Shown in pieces: positions 8,772 to 17,277 of a stretch of 64,000 nucleotides of DNA; positions within the stretch are counted from its first letter, which is position 1, and each line of letters starts with the position of its first letter. Position numbers and translations under genes: made by a program. Under the pieces are notes generated by a model. The model saw nothing but the letters and a program-made list of their open reading frames with translations, was not told the DNA's origin and ran no database searches. This DNA is from Oscillospiraceae bacterium (lineage in GTDB: Bacteria > Bacillota > Clostridia > Oscillospirales > Ruminococcaceae). The stretch covers positions 1-64,000 of the forward strand of contig JAJQBX010000025.1 of the NCBI GenBank assembly GCA_021203065.1. Reading direction: 5' to 3'.

Positions 8772-10370
8772 ATGCTTAAGCGAACACTTGCAGTGCTGAC
8801 GGCTTCAATTCTTCTTTTAACGATGACCGCCTGCACCGATACCGGAAAAACTGAAGAGATTGTTTCCTCCGACGTCACAACGGAGCTGACCGTCGCCACT
8901 GAGGACGTAACCGAAATTCTTCTGACAGAGGAAGCGGTTACCGAGCTCACTGCGCCGACTGAGCTTCCCACTCACGCCAAAGCGGAGATAAGCGAGGTCG
9001 CCTATAACCCGACAGAATGCTACGTCATCTACGAGGCAGAGGACGGGACTATGGACGGCTACTGCGCCGTTATGTCCTCCCACGACGGCTATTCGGGAAC
9101 TGGCTACGTCACCGGGCTTTCTCTGCCGGACAGCAGTCTGACGGTTGTCCTCGACATTCCGTCTGCACAGCACTATAACGTCACCGTCTGCCTTTCTTCC
9201 GATGAGCCGGTGGAGGGTGTGCTTTACGTCGACGGTCTCGCAAGAGGAACCTTCACCACCTCCGGTTCGGGCGAATTCGAGTCGATAAAGTTTGAGAACA
9301 TCTACCTTTCCCCCGACACCTCTTCGGTCACCATTTCCGATTTGTCAGGGGAGGTTGACCTCGACTTCTTCCTCCTCGAGAATGCCGAAGACCTGAGCGA
9401 GCTCGACTACAGCGTGAGCGGAGTCCTCTCAAATTCCGGAGCTACAGATGCAACAGCAGCACTCTATACATATCTCTGCGAGATGTATGGCGAAAGCGTT
9501 CTGACGGCTCAGCAGTGTTCGCAAGGCTCAAATGCCGAAATATATGCCGTGGCGGCGGTCACGGGGAAGTATCCGCTTATCCGGTTAGGCGAGCTTTCCG
9601 GCTATTCATCCGGTTATGACACAGGCGATATTGAGCTTGCTATTGAGTATTACGAGGACGGCGGCATCATCGGCTATTCGTGGTACTGGGCTATGAACGG
9701 CTCATGCTACTTGGAGGAGTCCGGCTTCACCCTTTCGAACGCCGTCACCACCCACGATGTGGCACACATGAGCATTGAAAAGGTTTCAGAGCTTCTCGGC
9801 ACAGGCGGAGTAAGTGAAGAATGCTATGCCATCATCGAGGGAATCGACCTCATCGCAGAACAGCTCACGAGGCTCAGCGATCTCGACATTCCGGTTTTGT
9901 TCAGACCTTTGCCTGAAGCCGGGAACGGCGAGTTCTGGTGGGGAGAAGACCTTGAATCATATCTGTGGCTGTATGAGCTCATCTACGAACGACTTACTGA
10001 TTATTACATGCTCGACAACATAATCTGGATATGGAACGCTCAGGATGTCAGTTGGTATGTAGGAGACGAATACTGCGACATAATTTCCCTTGACGTCTAC
10101 GATTTCAGCCTCGGCGCATGGGACAACCAAAGTCACGTAACTGCTCTTATCCGGATGATGGACTTAAGTTCCGACAAGCCGATAGCCATAAGTGAGTGCA
10201 ACGTCCTCCCGAGCCCCGCAAATCTCAAAAAAGACAACGCCTACTGGCTCTTCGCCTCCGTCTTCAGCGGCAGCTATGCCATAACCGGCGACAACGAGCT
10301 CTGCACCGACTATATGTCAGAGCAGGAGTGGATACTCTTCTATAATTGCGCTGAGACGGTGACGAAGTAA
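8772..10370 (+). CDS. Lipoprotein with CBM-like and GH26-like domains
   Basis: Predicted surface glycoside hydrolase, possibly a beta-mannanase. The signal peptide ends in TAC with Cys21. A Thr/Glu/Val-rich linker (about 25-70) is followed by a CBM6/35-like beta-sandwich (about 80-205) starting IYEAEDGT with GYSGTGYVTGL. The C-terminal 300 residues resemble GH26: YSWYWAMNG at about 302-310, LFRPLPEAGNGEFWWG (acid/base Glu382), DNIIWIWNAQD, and KPIAISECN (candidate nucleophile Glu475). GH26 usually has His before the acid/base Glu (RPxHE); here it is Pro381. The substrate is unproven. It starts 15 bp after bioY, possibly in the same transcript. Confidence 0.75.
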   Translation: MLKRTLAVLTASILLLTMTACTDTGKTEEIVSSDVTTELTVATEDVTEILLTEEAVTELTAPTELPTHAKAEISEVAYNPTECYVIYEAEDGTMDGYCAVMSSHDGYSGTGYVTGLSLPDSSLTVVLDIPSAQHYNVTVCLSSDEPVEGVLYVDGLARGTFTTSGSGEFESIKFENIYLSPDTSSVTISDLSGEVDLDFFLLENAEDLSELDYSVSGVLSNSGATDATAALYTYLCEMYGESVLTAQQCSQGSNAEIYAVAAVTGKYPLIRLGELSGYSSGYDTGDIELAIEYYEDGGIIGYSWYWAMNGSCYLEESGFTLSNAVTTHDVAHMSIEKVSELLGTGGVSEECYAIIEGIDLIAEQLTRLSDLDIPVLFRPLPEAGNGEFWWGEDLESYLWLYELIYERLTDYYMLDNIIWIWNAQDVSWYVGDEYCDIISLDVYDFSLGAWDNQSHVTALIRMMDLSSDKPIAISECNVLPSPANLKKDNAYWLFASVFSGSYAITGDNELCTDYMSEQEWILFYNCAETVTK

Positions 10371-10431
10371 TTACAATATGAATTAAATATTTTAGCAGTA
10401 ACAGCTTATGATACCGGGGTGATTTTGAGTG

Positions 10432-11294
10432 ATGAAAAACATGAAAATTGACGCTAATGGGACAGAAATCCGAGTTACTGGTGATGTTGTAAACGAAGAT
10501 GCTTATATTTCACTTACTGACATTGCTAAATATAAAAGTCCGGATAACACCTTTATTGTTGTTGCAAATTGGATGCGTAACCACTCTACTATTTCTTTTT
10601 TGGGATTGTGGGAAAAATCCATAATCCGAATTTTAAACCTATCGAATTCGATAGGTTTAAAGCTGAGTCAGGAGATAACGCATTTACACTAACACCGCAG
10701 CAGTGGATAAAAGCAACAGATGCTATTGGTATTATATCTAAATCAGGTCGATATGGTGGAACTTATGCTCATACTGATATTGCGTTTGAATTTGCTTCAT
10801 GGATTTCCCCTGAGTTTAAGCTATATATCGTTAAAGATTATCAGCGGTTAAAAAAGGATGAATCGAACCGATTAGCGATTGGCTGGGATGTCAAAAGAGA
10901 ACTTTCAAAAATCAATTATCGCATTCATACTGATGCTGTAAAGGAATTTTTAATAACCCCAACATTATCTCCACAGGAAATGGCGTACACCTATGCATCA
11001 GAGGCAGACGTTTTGAATATGGCTTTGTTCGGGAAGACCGCAGCGCAGTGGAGAAGCGAACACGGGATAAGCGAGAAGACGCCGAATATCAGAGATTTTG
11101 CTTCAGCAGAAGAATTGATTGTTCTTATCAATTTAGAGGATACGAATGCTGATTTGATAAGGCGGGGCATTCCACAGATTGAGCGATTAAAAATCTTAAG
11201 AGAGAAAGCATATAGACAACTTGAAATTCTTGAAAGGAATCAAGATACGGTTGAATCATTGAAGCAGAATCTTGTTGGATCTATGCCAAACTAA
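10432..11294 (+). pseudogene. KilA-N domain protein, single-base frameshift
   Basis: KilA-N domains are DNA-binding modules of phage and mobile-element origin. The first frame gives YISLTDIAKYKS and ANWMRNHSTISFLGLWEK, then goes wrong at about 10610-10617. The +2 frame resumes the family exactly with IHNPNFKPIEFDRF, TPQQWIKATDAIGIISKSGR and DIAFEFASWISPEFKLYIV. Adding one A to the run at 10612-10616 would read TGG GAA AAA ATC CAT and give one continuous protein of about 288 residues, the usual length. The C-terminus has the common ALFGKTAAQWRSEHG tail. The gene is AT-richer than its neighbours, consistent with acquisition. It may be a real pseudogene or a homopolymer sequencing error. Confidence 0.85.
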
Positions 11295-11330
11295 TTCACA
11301 AATCCTTAACAAAATATCTCAAAAAATATT

Positions 11331-11364
11331 ACGTCCCCAAGAGCCGTTCTTGGGGGCGTTTTCT
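11331..11364 (+). terminator. Strong rho-independent terminator
   Basis: ACGTCCCCAAGA (11331-11342) pairs with TCTTGGGGGCGT (11348-11359), followed by TTTTCT. It ends the KilA-N transcript. Confidence 0.85.
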
Positions 11365-11365
11365 A

Positions 11366-11394
11366 TTGTACTTGTCGTGAAAATCTGATATAAT
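11366..11394 (+). promoter_or_regulatory. Sigma-A promoter of the adaptor-permease operon
   Basis: TTGTAC (11366-11371), 17 bp, TATAAT (11389-11394), directly after the terminator and 47 bp before the adaptor ATG. Confidence 0.65.
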
Positions 11395-11441
11395 CTATGG
11401 TGATGATATTTACGCATAAATTCCATACAGGAGGATTTACC

Positions 11442-12491
11442 ATGAATATAAAAAAGGCTTTATTCGGACTGACTACTGCGGCGGCTATGTGCCTCTCGCT
11501 CAGCGGATGCTATTTCCTGCCGGAGGAAGAGGAGTATCTTGATCCGCCGGTTGTAAAGGCGAGTGAGGTTTCTTATACCACCACCACCGCTACCAAAAAG
11601 GACATAACGAAGCAGGTCACAACTGCCGGAACTATAGCCTCAGGAACTGAGGAGAACGTCTACTTTGCCTCCTATGGCGGAATTATCAAGGCTGTCTACG
11701 TCTCAGCAGGAGACGAAGTGGCGGAGGGCGACCTTATTGCAGAGCTCGAAACAACCGAGCTCGACGAAGAGATTTACATAATGGAGCTCGAAATGCAGCG
11801 TGAGGAGCTCGAGGTGCAGATCGCCATCGAAGACGGCGAGTCGGAGACGGTAAAAGCTAAGGAACAGCTTGACGTCGACCTCTTGCAGATTGACCTCGAC
11901 AAGCTCTATGCAGAAAAAGAGGCTTCAAAGATTTATGCCACGGTAAGCGGCACAGTTTCCTATGTCAAAACCGTTTCTCCCGGTCAGACAGTTTCAGCAG
12001 GCGACACTATTGCCACTATAATCGACACAAACGACCTCTATATAAAGATTTCTCCCTCAAGCGAGAAGTCGGAGTTCCTCATCGGCAGGTCAATCCAGAT
12101 AAGATATGACGGCGAATATTACGACGGTGTAATCGTCTCCAATTCATCCGGCGAGCAGTGGGACGAGGAAACCGAGGACGTTCTCTATGACGAGGACGGC
12201 GAAGCAATATTAGGCGAAATCACAGAGGATATAGTTGTTGCGTTCACGGGCGAGATCCCCGAATCCTCGGCAGTCGGAAACTCCGCCGACACAATCCTCG
12301 TCTTGGACAGCAGGGAGGACGTTATTGTAATCTCTGCGAACCTTATAAAAACAGTAAACGGTCAGCAGGTTGTCTATGTGTTCAAGGACAACGAGCGAGT
12401 TCAGGTGGCAGTTGAAACCGGACTCCAGAGCGGCTCTCTTATAGAGATAACCTCAGGTCTTGAGGAAGGCGACGAGATTATCATCCGTTAA
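11442..12491 (+). CDS. HlyD-like efflux adaptor lipoprotein
   Basis: Predicted extracytoplasmic membrane-fusion/adaptor subunit of a MacAB-type exporter. The signal peptide ends LSGC with Cys23. The hairpin arrangement is typical: half a lipoyl domain (YFASYGGIIKAVYVSAGDEV, AEGDLIAELETTELDEEIY), a short coiled-coil of Glu-rich helix, then the second half (IYATVSGTVSYVKTVSPGQT). A beta-barrel region (LYIKISPSSEKSEFLIGRS) and the C-terminal VVYVFKDNERVQVAVETGLQ ending GLEEGDEIIIR complete it. AGGAGG before the ATG at 11442 fixes the start. The permease follows 39 bp downstream. No ATPase gene is present in this operon. Confidence 0.88.
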   Translation: MNIKKALFGLTTAAAMCLSLSGCYFLPEEEEYLDPPVVKASEVSYTTTTATKKDITKQVTTAGTIASGTEENVYFASYGGIIKAVYVSAGDEVAEGDLIAELETTELDEEIYIMELEMQREELEVQIAIEDGESETVKAKEQLDVDLLQIDLDKLYAEKEASKIYATVSGTVSYVKTVSPGQTVSAGDTIATIIDTNDLYIKISPSSEKSEFLIGRSIQIRYDGEYYDGVIVSNSSGEQWDEETEDVLYDEDGEAILGEITEDIVVAFTGEIPESSAVGNSADTILVLDSREDVIVISANLIKTVNGQQVVYVFKDNERVQVAVETGLQSGSLIEITSGLEEGDEIIIR

Positions 12492-12530
12492 GACAAAAGA
12501 CCATCTTAAACCCTAAGGAGGGAAGCTCAA

Positions 12531-15335
12531 GTGCTGACATTACTCATAAGAAAAATGAAAAACACAAAGTGGATGGTCATCTGCCTTTTGGTAGGCTTCA
12601 TTATGGCTACTGCCATGACAAGTGCCATCCCGATATATATGCAGGGCTCGCTGCAAAGAATGCTGATAAAGGACATGCAATCTTATCAGGAGGAAAACGA
12701 CGAGTATCCCGGCATCTATTCGGTATCAAAGACGATAGTAAGCGGAACGAGCATAACGAAGCAGCGTTCAACCGTCTATAACGTCTACCAGACAGCGGCT
12801 GACAGGTTCAATAACCTGATGGTTCCGTTTCTCACGTATAAGTGCTTCACATCCGATTCGTATCTCTATGTTTCGAGTATAGAATCTGATGATCTGTCGC
12901 TTCTGAAGCTGGGCGGCATGACCGACATCGGGGATCATATCACCATAACAAACGGCAGAATGTTCGAAGCTGGAATCAATGAGGACGGCTGCTACGAGGT
13001 TATCTGTACAGAAGCGGCTTTGCAGACGGCTCAGCTGGTTTTGAATCAGGAATATGAAGTAACGAATATCCTTTCTCCCGGCGACACAGTCAAGATTATC
13101 GTCGTCGGTACTTTCGAATCGGCAAGCGACACCGACACCTACTGGTCGGAGGGCTTGACAGAGTATGATAACACCTTCTTCTGCGACTTCACAACCCTTA
13201 CCGACGAGGTCATCATGACCGGCGTCGTGAGCCTCGGCTCTGTTGAGTGCACATTCATAATCGACTATCAGAACCTCGACATGAACGGCATCGAGCTCTT
13301 GGTTGCAACTCTTGAAAATCAGGAGGAGCTCTATAAGAGCGAAAACTGCACATTCTCAGTTCCCGCACTCGAGGTTTTGCAGGACTATGCCGACGAAGCT
13401 TCCCAGCTCCGCTATATCATGCTGATGCTCGACATTCCGGTTGTTCTGATGCTGGTATTCTACCTCTACATGGTCTCCCAGCTCCATATCGAGTCGGAGA
13501 AGAACGAGATAGCAATGTATAAATCCCGTGGCGCATCACGCTGGCAGATTGTCAAAATCTATGCCCTTGAAACTTTGATCCTCGGCGGCATAGCCGGAGT
13601 GGTGGGACCGTTTGTGGGACTGCTTCTTTGCAGGATAATCGGCGTATCGAACGGCTTCCTTGAATTCGTCAACAGAACAGCACTTTCAACAAAGCTTTCA
13701 GTCACTGCGTTTGCCTACTCGTTCATAGCTGTCGCAGTCTTCTTCCTGACGACCTTAGGACCGGCAATAAAGGCTTCGAACACGACAATTGTCGAGCACA
13801 AGCAGTCGAAAGCCCACGGTCAGAAGAAGCCTCTCTGGAAGAGGGGATACTTCGACATCATCATGGTAGTCCTGACCGTCGCATGGCTCTACTGGTACAA
13901 CTATCAGCAGGATGTCCTCATCTCACAGGGCGTCACTGACACGTCGGCGACAATGAACCCTCTCATGTTTGCGGCTTCGACTGTGTTCATCCTTGGCTGT
14001 GCGCTCTTCTGCGTCAGACTCTATCCCTACTTTGTAAGACTTATCTATCGTATCGGCAGAAAGCACTGGTCGCCGGCGGCTTATATCTCGATGAACAACT
14101 TAAGCCGCTCCTCAACCGGTCGTGAGTCGTTTATAATGATATTCCTTATGCTCACAGTAGCCCTTGGAATCTTCTCTGCGAACACTGCCCGGGCTATAAA
14201 CAAGAACACGGAAGACAGAATCAACTATAACTTGGGAGCGGATGCGGTTTTGGAAGAGTCGTGGAAGTACTCCCGTGTCACCGTAGTAAACGACGAGGGC
14301 GAGGAGGAAACCGAAGCCCAGTACACCGAGCCCGACTTCATCTATGAAGACCTCGATGGCGTCGAGGTTGCAACCCCGGTACTCAACAGAGAAAACGCAC
14401 AGGTAAGATACAACGACTCCACCAAGACGGGAATCAACATAATGGCGATTGTTCCCGAGCAGTTTGCCGAGGTCTGCTGGTTCAGGGATGATTTGCTTCC
14501 CGTTCACATCAACTACTACATAAATGCTCTTTCCGAGTGCACCAACGGCATTATCGTCTCGCAGTCCTATCAGGACAAGACGGGAGTAAGCCTCGGCGAC
14601 GTTGTCGAGGTAAAATGGGGCTCGAACGACTGGTTTGAAGCTGTTGTAGTCGCAGTCGTCGACTACTGGCCTACATTCAATCCTCTTGACAAGAATTCGA
14701 GTGGCGAGTATCAGGACTTCATCATCATGAACTATAACTACGTCTCGATTCAGACGAGTCTTGAGCCGTATGAAGTCTGGATGAAGCTCTCGGACGACGC
14801 TGTAATCGCCGACCTCTATCAGTCGGTTGAGGATGCAGGAATCACTCTTACAAGGCTCGACGTCGCTTCTCAGCTCATCACATCCTCAAAGACAGACGCA
14901 ATTTTGCAGGGCGTAAACGGAGCACTTACTTTAGGCTTCATCACGATAATGGCGATGTGCTTCATCGGATTCCTCATCTACTGGATTCTCTCAATCAAGG
15001 AGCGAACGCTTCAGTTCGGTATCCTCCGGGCGATGGGTATGTCGTTCAGGGAGATTGTTGCGATGCTCATCTATGAGCAGGTGCTGGTTTCCGGAGTCTC
15101 GATATTCCTTGCGATCATCATAGGAGGAATAGCAAGCGACCTCTTCGTCCCGCTCTTCCAAGTCCTCTACAACGTGACCGACCAAGTCCCGCCGTTCGTA
15201 GTAGCTGCCTCCCGAAGCGACTACATCAAGCTCTACTGCATTATCGGAGTAATGCTCGTAGTAGGCTTCCTGATAATTGCACGGTTGGTTAAGAAGATCA
15301 ATATCAATAAAGCACTTAAGCTTGGTGAGGACTAA
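12531..15335 (+). CDS. FtsX-type ABC transporter permease
   Basis: Large (934-residue) membrane subunit of the MacB/FtsX superfamily. An N-terminal TM (MVICLLVGFIMATAMTSAIP) is followed by a long extracytoplasmic domain. Then come TM clusters near residues 305-425 (LMLDIPVVLMLVFYLYMVSQ; EIAMYKSRGASRWQIVKIYA) and a second FtsX unit at about 790-930 (SIKERTLQFGILRAMGMSFR). The 'YKSRGAS' and 'LRAMGMS' loops are the usual ATPase-contact positions. There is no Walker A, so it needs a separate ATPase. GTG at 12531 follows AAGGAGGG. It is co-transcribed with the adaptor and ends at a bidirectional terminator. Confidence 0.9.
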   Translation: MLTLLIRKMKNTKWMVICLLVGFIMATAMTSAIPIYMQGSLQRMLIKDMQSYQEENDEYPGIYSVSKTIVSGTSITKQRSTVYNVYQTAADRFNNLMVPFLTYKCFTSDSYLYVSSIESDDLSLLKLGGMTDIGDHITITNGRMFEAGINEDGCYEVICTEAALQTAQLVLNQEYEVTNILSPGDTVKIIVVGTFESASDTDTYWSEGLTEYDNTFFCDFTTLTDEVIMTGVVSLGSVECTFIIDYQNLDMNGIELLVATLENQEELYKSENCTFSVPALEVLQDYADEASQLRYIMLMLDIPVVLMLVFYLYMVSQLHIESEKNEIAMYKSRGASRWQIVKIYALETLILGGIAGVVGPFVGLLLCRIIGVSNGFLEFVNRTALSTKLSVTAFAYSFIAVAVFFLTTLGPAIKASNTTIVEHKQSKAHGQKKPLWKRGYFDIIMVVLTVAWLYWYNYQQDVLISQGVTDTSATMNPLMFAASTVFILGCALFCVRLYPYFVRLIYRIGRKHWSPAAYISMNNLSRSSTGRESFIMIFLMLTVALGIFSANTARAINKNTEDRINYNLGADAVLEESWKYSRVTVVNDEGEEETEAQYTEPDFIYEDLDGVEVATPVLNRENAQVRYNDSTKTGINIMAIVPEQFAEVCWFRDDLLPVHINYYINALSECTNGIIVSQSYQDKTGVSLGDVVEVKWGSNDWFEAVVVAVVDYWPTFNPLDKNSSGEYQDFIIMNYNYVSIQTSLEPYEVWMKLSDDAVIADLYQSVEDAGITLTRLDVASQLITSSKTDAILQGVNGALTLGFITIMAMCFIGFLIYWILSIKERTLQFGILRAMGMSFREIVAMLIYEQVLVSGVSIFLAIIIGGIASDLFVPLFQVLYNVTDQVPPFVVAASRSDYIKLYCIIGVMLVVGFLIIARLVKKININKALKLGED

Positions 15336-15351
15336 GCAAAAGGCATAAGAA

Positions 15352-15381
15352 AAAAGCAGGTTTCGGGTGAGACCTGCTTTT
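15352..15381. terminator. Bidirectional terminator
   Basis: AAAAGCAGGT pairs with ACCTGCTTTT; A/T runs on both sides serve the permease (+) and the convergent GNAT (-). Confidence 0.85.
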
Positions 15382-15382
15382 A

Positions 15383-15892
15383 TTATTCGTCCGCAATTAC
15401 ATACTCATAAATATATTCCTTATCCGTCTCTCCCACCCGGGAAAAGCCCAACCGCTCATGCATTTTCTGCGACGCCACATTCCATTTGTAGACGATACTG
15501 CCGGTGATTTTCTTATAGCCGAGGGACGAAAGGCGGCTTATGACAGCCGTCATCACCTTTGAACCGATTCCGACACCCCGATATTTATCAACCCAGATTG
15601 CAATTGGCGGGTTTTCGGGCTTCACTGTAACATCCCCGACAGAAGTATATTCGCTGTCTTCAAGCACTTGTATAAAGTACATCTCGCCGACACTATCAAG
15701 ATAGTGGCACATTCTCGTTATGTACTCCATGTCGGGAATTTTGTCTTCGTCAAAGATCCCCTCTGAGTTCTGATATACAACCGGGTCGTGGTAGCCCTCA
15801 AGCATCTTGTCAATATTCCCGTCAAATCTCTTGAGTCGAAGCCCCGGCTCGATTTCGATTGTTTCGGGTTGGTCTATGTTTGGAAATGGCAT
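15383..15892 (-). CDS. GNAT-family N-acetyltransferase
   Basis: Predicted acetyl-CoA-dependent acyltransferase, 169 residues. Motif A is recognisable in IAIWVDKYRGVGIGSKVMTA, with the R-G-x-G-x-G/S type pyrophosphate loop (YRGVGIGSK). The C-terminal AYxR-like region is WNVASQKMHERLGFSRVG. The substrate cannot be told. The layout with an N-terminal antiparallel sheet and 'MHERLGF' resembles RimJ/RimL-like or small-molecule acetyltransferases. AGGAGC lies 10 bases before the ATG at 15892. It converges with the permease operon. Confidence 0.85.
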   Translation of the reverse strand: MPFPNIDQPETIEIEPGLRLKRFDGNIDKMLEGYHDPVVYQNSEGIFDEDKIPDMEYITRMCHYLDSVGEMYFIQVLEDSEYTSVGDVTVKPENPPIAIWVDKYRGVGIGSKVMTAVISRLSSLGYKKITGSIVYKWNVASQKMHERLGFSRVGETDKEYIYEYVIADE

Positions 15893-15930
15893 TTGTTTTA
15901 AGCTCCTATTAAAGTTTTCCTGATGCAGTT

Positions 15931-15980
15931 ATGGCTCCCCTTACTAAGGGGAGCTGTCAGCCGTAGGCTGACTGAGAGGT
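15931..15980. repeat. Hairpin repeat family R1, copy a
   Basis: ATGGCTCCCCT/AGGGGAGC stem, then TGTC, then a variable short stem (CAGCCGTAGGCTG), then ACTGAGAGGT. It lies between the GNAT start and the ssrA terminator. Confidence 0.85.
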
Positions 15981-15991
15981 TCTCCTATTCG

Positions 15992-16011
15992 AAAAAATCC
16001 CCGAATGGGGA
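15992..16011 (-). terminator. Terminator of ssrA
   Basis: On the minus strand TCCCC-ATTC-GGGGA is followed by TTTTTT, 14 nt after the tmRNA 3' CCA end. Confidence 0.75.
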
Positions 16012-16024
16012 CTTTCTCAGATTT

Positions 16025-16376
16025 TGGTGGAGGCGATGGGAATCGAACCCATGTCCGAAAACTCTTCAGGAAAACTTTCTACGAGTGTAGCTTATCTTTT
16101 GAATTCCCGAACCCAGACGCCGACAAGCAGGCTTATGGGCTCAGTATCCGGTAATTCATCCCACAGCTACCGGAGTTACCAAGGGACGTTCACTGCTAAT
16201 CGACGCCCAGACCGATGCCGCAGTACTCATCGGCAGGACGGGCTACTGTCAGGCAGCAGCCAATTCTAAACTATTATTGTCGTTTAAAATTGAAAATTTG
16301 CACAGGTTATAGAGCTCAGTGCGTTCTCTACTCGCTTATTCGCCGTCTGAATCCCCGTCGAAACCTTTACGCCCCC
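16025..16376 (-). ncRNA. ssrA: Transfer-messenger RNA (tmRNA)
   Basis: About 352 nt. The 3' end on the minus strand is the tRNA-like part ending GGTTCGATTCCCATCGCC then TCCACCA, with encoded CCA. The 5' end starts GGGGGCGTAAAGGTTTCGAC, the conserved tmRNA start. In between lies a short open frame encoding ...NDNNSLELAAA and then TGA (about 16250-16290), a degradation tag ending in Ala-Ala-Ala. The resume codon could not be fixed because the frame is open further upstream. tmRNA with SmpB rescues stalled ribosomes. It lies directly downstream of smpB on the same strand, the usual smpB-ssrA arrangement. Confidence 0.96.
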
Positions 16377-16410
16377 AATAATTACGCATTACGCATTACG
16401 CATTACGTAC
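16376..16410. repeat. ACGCATT tandem repeat (family R3)
   Basis: About four tandem units of ACGCATT between smpB and ssrA. Related clusters are at 43287-43319 and, shorter, 29294-29306 and 54994-55008. Confidence 0.7.
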
Positions 16411-16412
16411 TT

Positions 16413-16880
16413 TTATTGGTTCCGTTCTTTCAGAATCCGTTCTATGTCCCTCTCCGTTTGCCGTCTTGCCATGTCGTCACGCTTGTCGTAGAGCTTTTTG
16501 CCCTTACAGAGCCCTATTTCCATCTTGACACGTGAGCCCTTGTAGTAGAGCTTGAGGGGGACAATTGTCAAGCCTTCCTGACGGACCTTGTCGAAAAGCC
16601 GCCTTATTTCCGATTTGTGGATGAGAAGCCGCCGGTCACGCCGGGGGTCTCTGTTAAAAATGTTGCCTTTTTCGTAAGGACTGATGTGAACACCTATGGC
16701 ATAAATCTGCCCGTCACGAATCTCGCACCAGCTGTCCTTGAGGTTAACTCCGCCCAGACGAATGGACTTGACCTCAGTCCCGACAAGCTCAATGCCAGCC
16801 TCCAGAGCCTCCAATACAAAGTATTCATGCCTCGCCTGCCGGTTCTCGGCAATAACTCTCTCGCCACTTGATTTAGCCAT
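16413..16880 (-). CDS. smpB: SsrA-binding protein SmpB
   Basis: Small RNA-binding partner of tmRNA needed for trans-translation. The 155 residues match the family: MAKSSGERVIAENRQARHEY, then LVGTEVKSIRLGGVNLKDSW (core OB-fold signature), HISPYEKGNIFNRDPRRDRR and LLIHKSEIRRL. The basic C-terminal tail (KLYDKRDDMARRQTERDIER) enters the ribosomal mRNA channel in known structures. GGAGGTGGG precedes the ATG at 16880. ssrA follows 36 nt downstream on the same strand, with an R3 repeat between. Confidence 0.97.
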   Translation of the reverse strand: MAKSSGERVIAENRQARHEYFVLEALEAGIELVGTEVKSIRLGGVNLKDSWCEIRDGQIYAIGVHISPYEKGNIFNRDPRRDRRLLIHKSEIRRLFDKVRQEGLTIVPLKLYYKGSRVKMEIGLCKGKKLYDKRDDMARRQTERDIERILKERNQ

Positions 16881-17024
16881 CCGCCCACCTCCTCGTCTGT
16901 TGTTATTATATACTATTTTGGACGGGATGTCAACGGGTATGCGGGGGAAGACTGCTTTTTAAAAATCTAAAACGGGCATTATAAAACAATTTCCGTATAA
17001 CCGAAATTTTTTCTACGTATTTTG

Positions 17025-17053
17025 TTGACAATGACGAATTTACATGTTATAAT
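17025..17053 (+). promoter_or_regulatory. Consensus sigma-A promoter of the peptide cassette
   Basis: TTGACA (17025-17030), exactly 17 bp, TATAAT (17048-17053): a perfect consensus. It is about 225 bp before the small peptide gene, leaving a long leader. Confidence 0.85.
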
Positions 17054-17123
17054 GTAAGCATAACAGATGTGAATGACGATTTTTTACGAATTGTCTAAAA
17101 TCATGCGGGGGGTAGAAGCTATC

Positions 17124-17163
17124 GCCCCGTAACCCCGAATGCAATGTGCTACGGGGCTTTTTT
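17124..17163 (+). terminator. Leader terminator 1
   Basis: GCCCCGTA (17124-17131) pairs perfectly with TACGGGGC (17150-17157), followed by TTTTTT. Confidence 0.8.
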
Positions 17164-17176
17164 ATTTGATATTGTT

Positions 17177-17210
17177 CCCTCTGGCACAGTTGTGCTGGAG
17201 GGGATTTTTT
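17177..17210 (+). terminator. Leader terminator 2
   Basis: CCCTCTGGCAC (17177-17187) pairs with GTGCTGGAGGG (17192-17202), with one mismatch-like position, followed by ATTTTTT. It is the second terminator between promoter and peptide gene. Confidence 0.75.
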
Positions 17211-17277
17211 ATTTAGCGATAACAGAGCGACTATTCCGCTTTGCTATGTTCATCACTAAAGGCGGGAGGTGAAATAC

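Larger units (their letters stand above)
17060..17277 (+). promoter_or_regulatory. Long structured leader before the peptide gene
   Basis: No ORF of note. CGGGG (17106-17110) can pair with CCCCG (17125-17129). The same CCCCG is the 5' arm of the terminator at 17124-17163, so the two hairpins exclude each other, the layout of an attenuator. A second terminator follows, and then the ribosome site GGGAGGT at 17264-17270. Alternatively the first part is a free-standing small RNA. No known riboswitch class was recognised. Confidence 0.5.

Noticed and set aside
16024-16535. Short frames across the tmRNA region
   Set aside because: They lie within the ssrA RNA and antisense to smpB.
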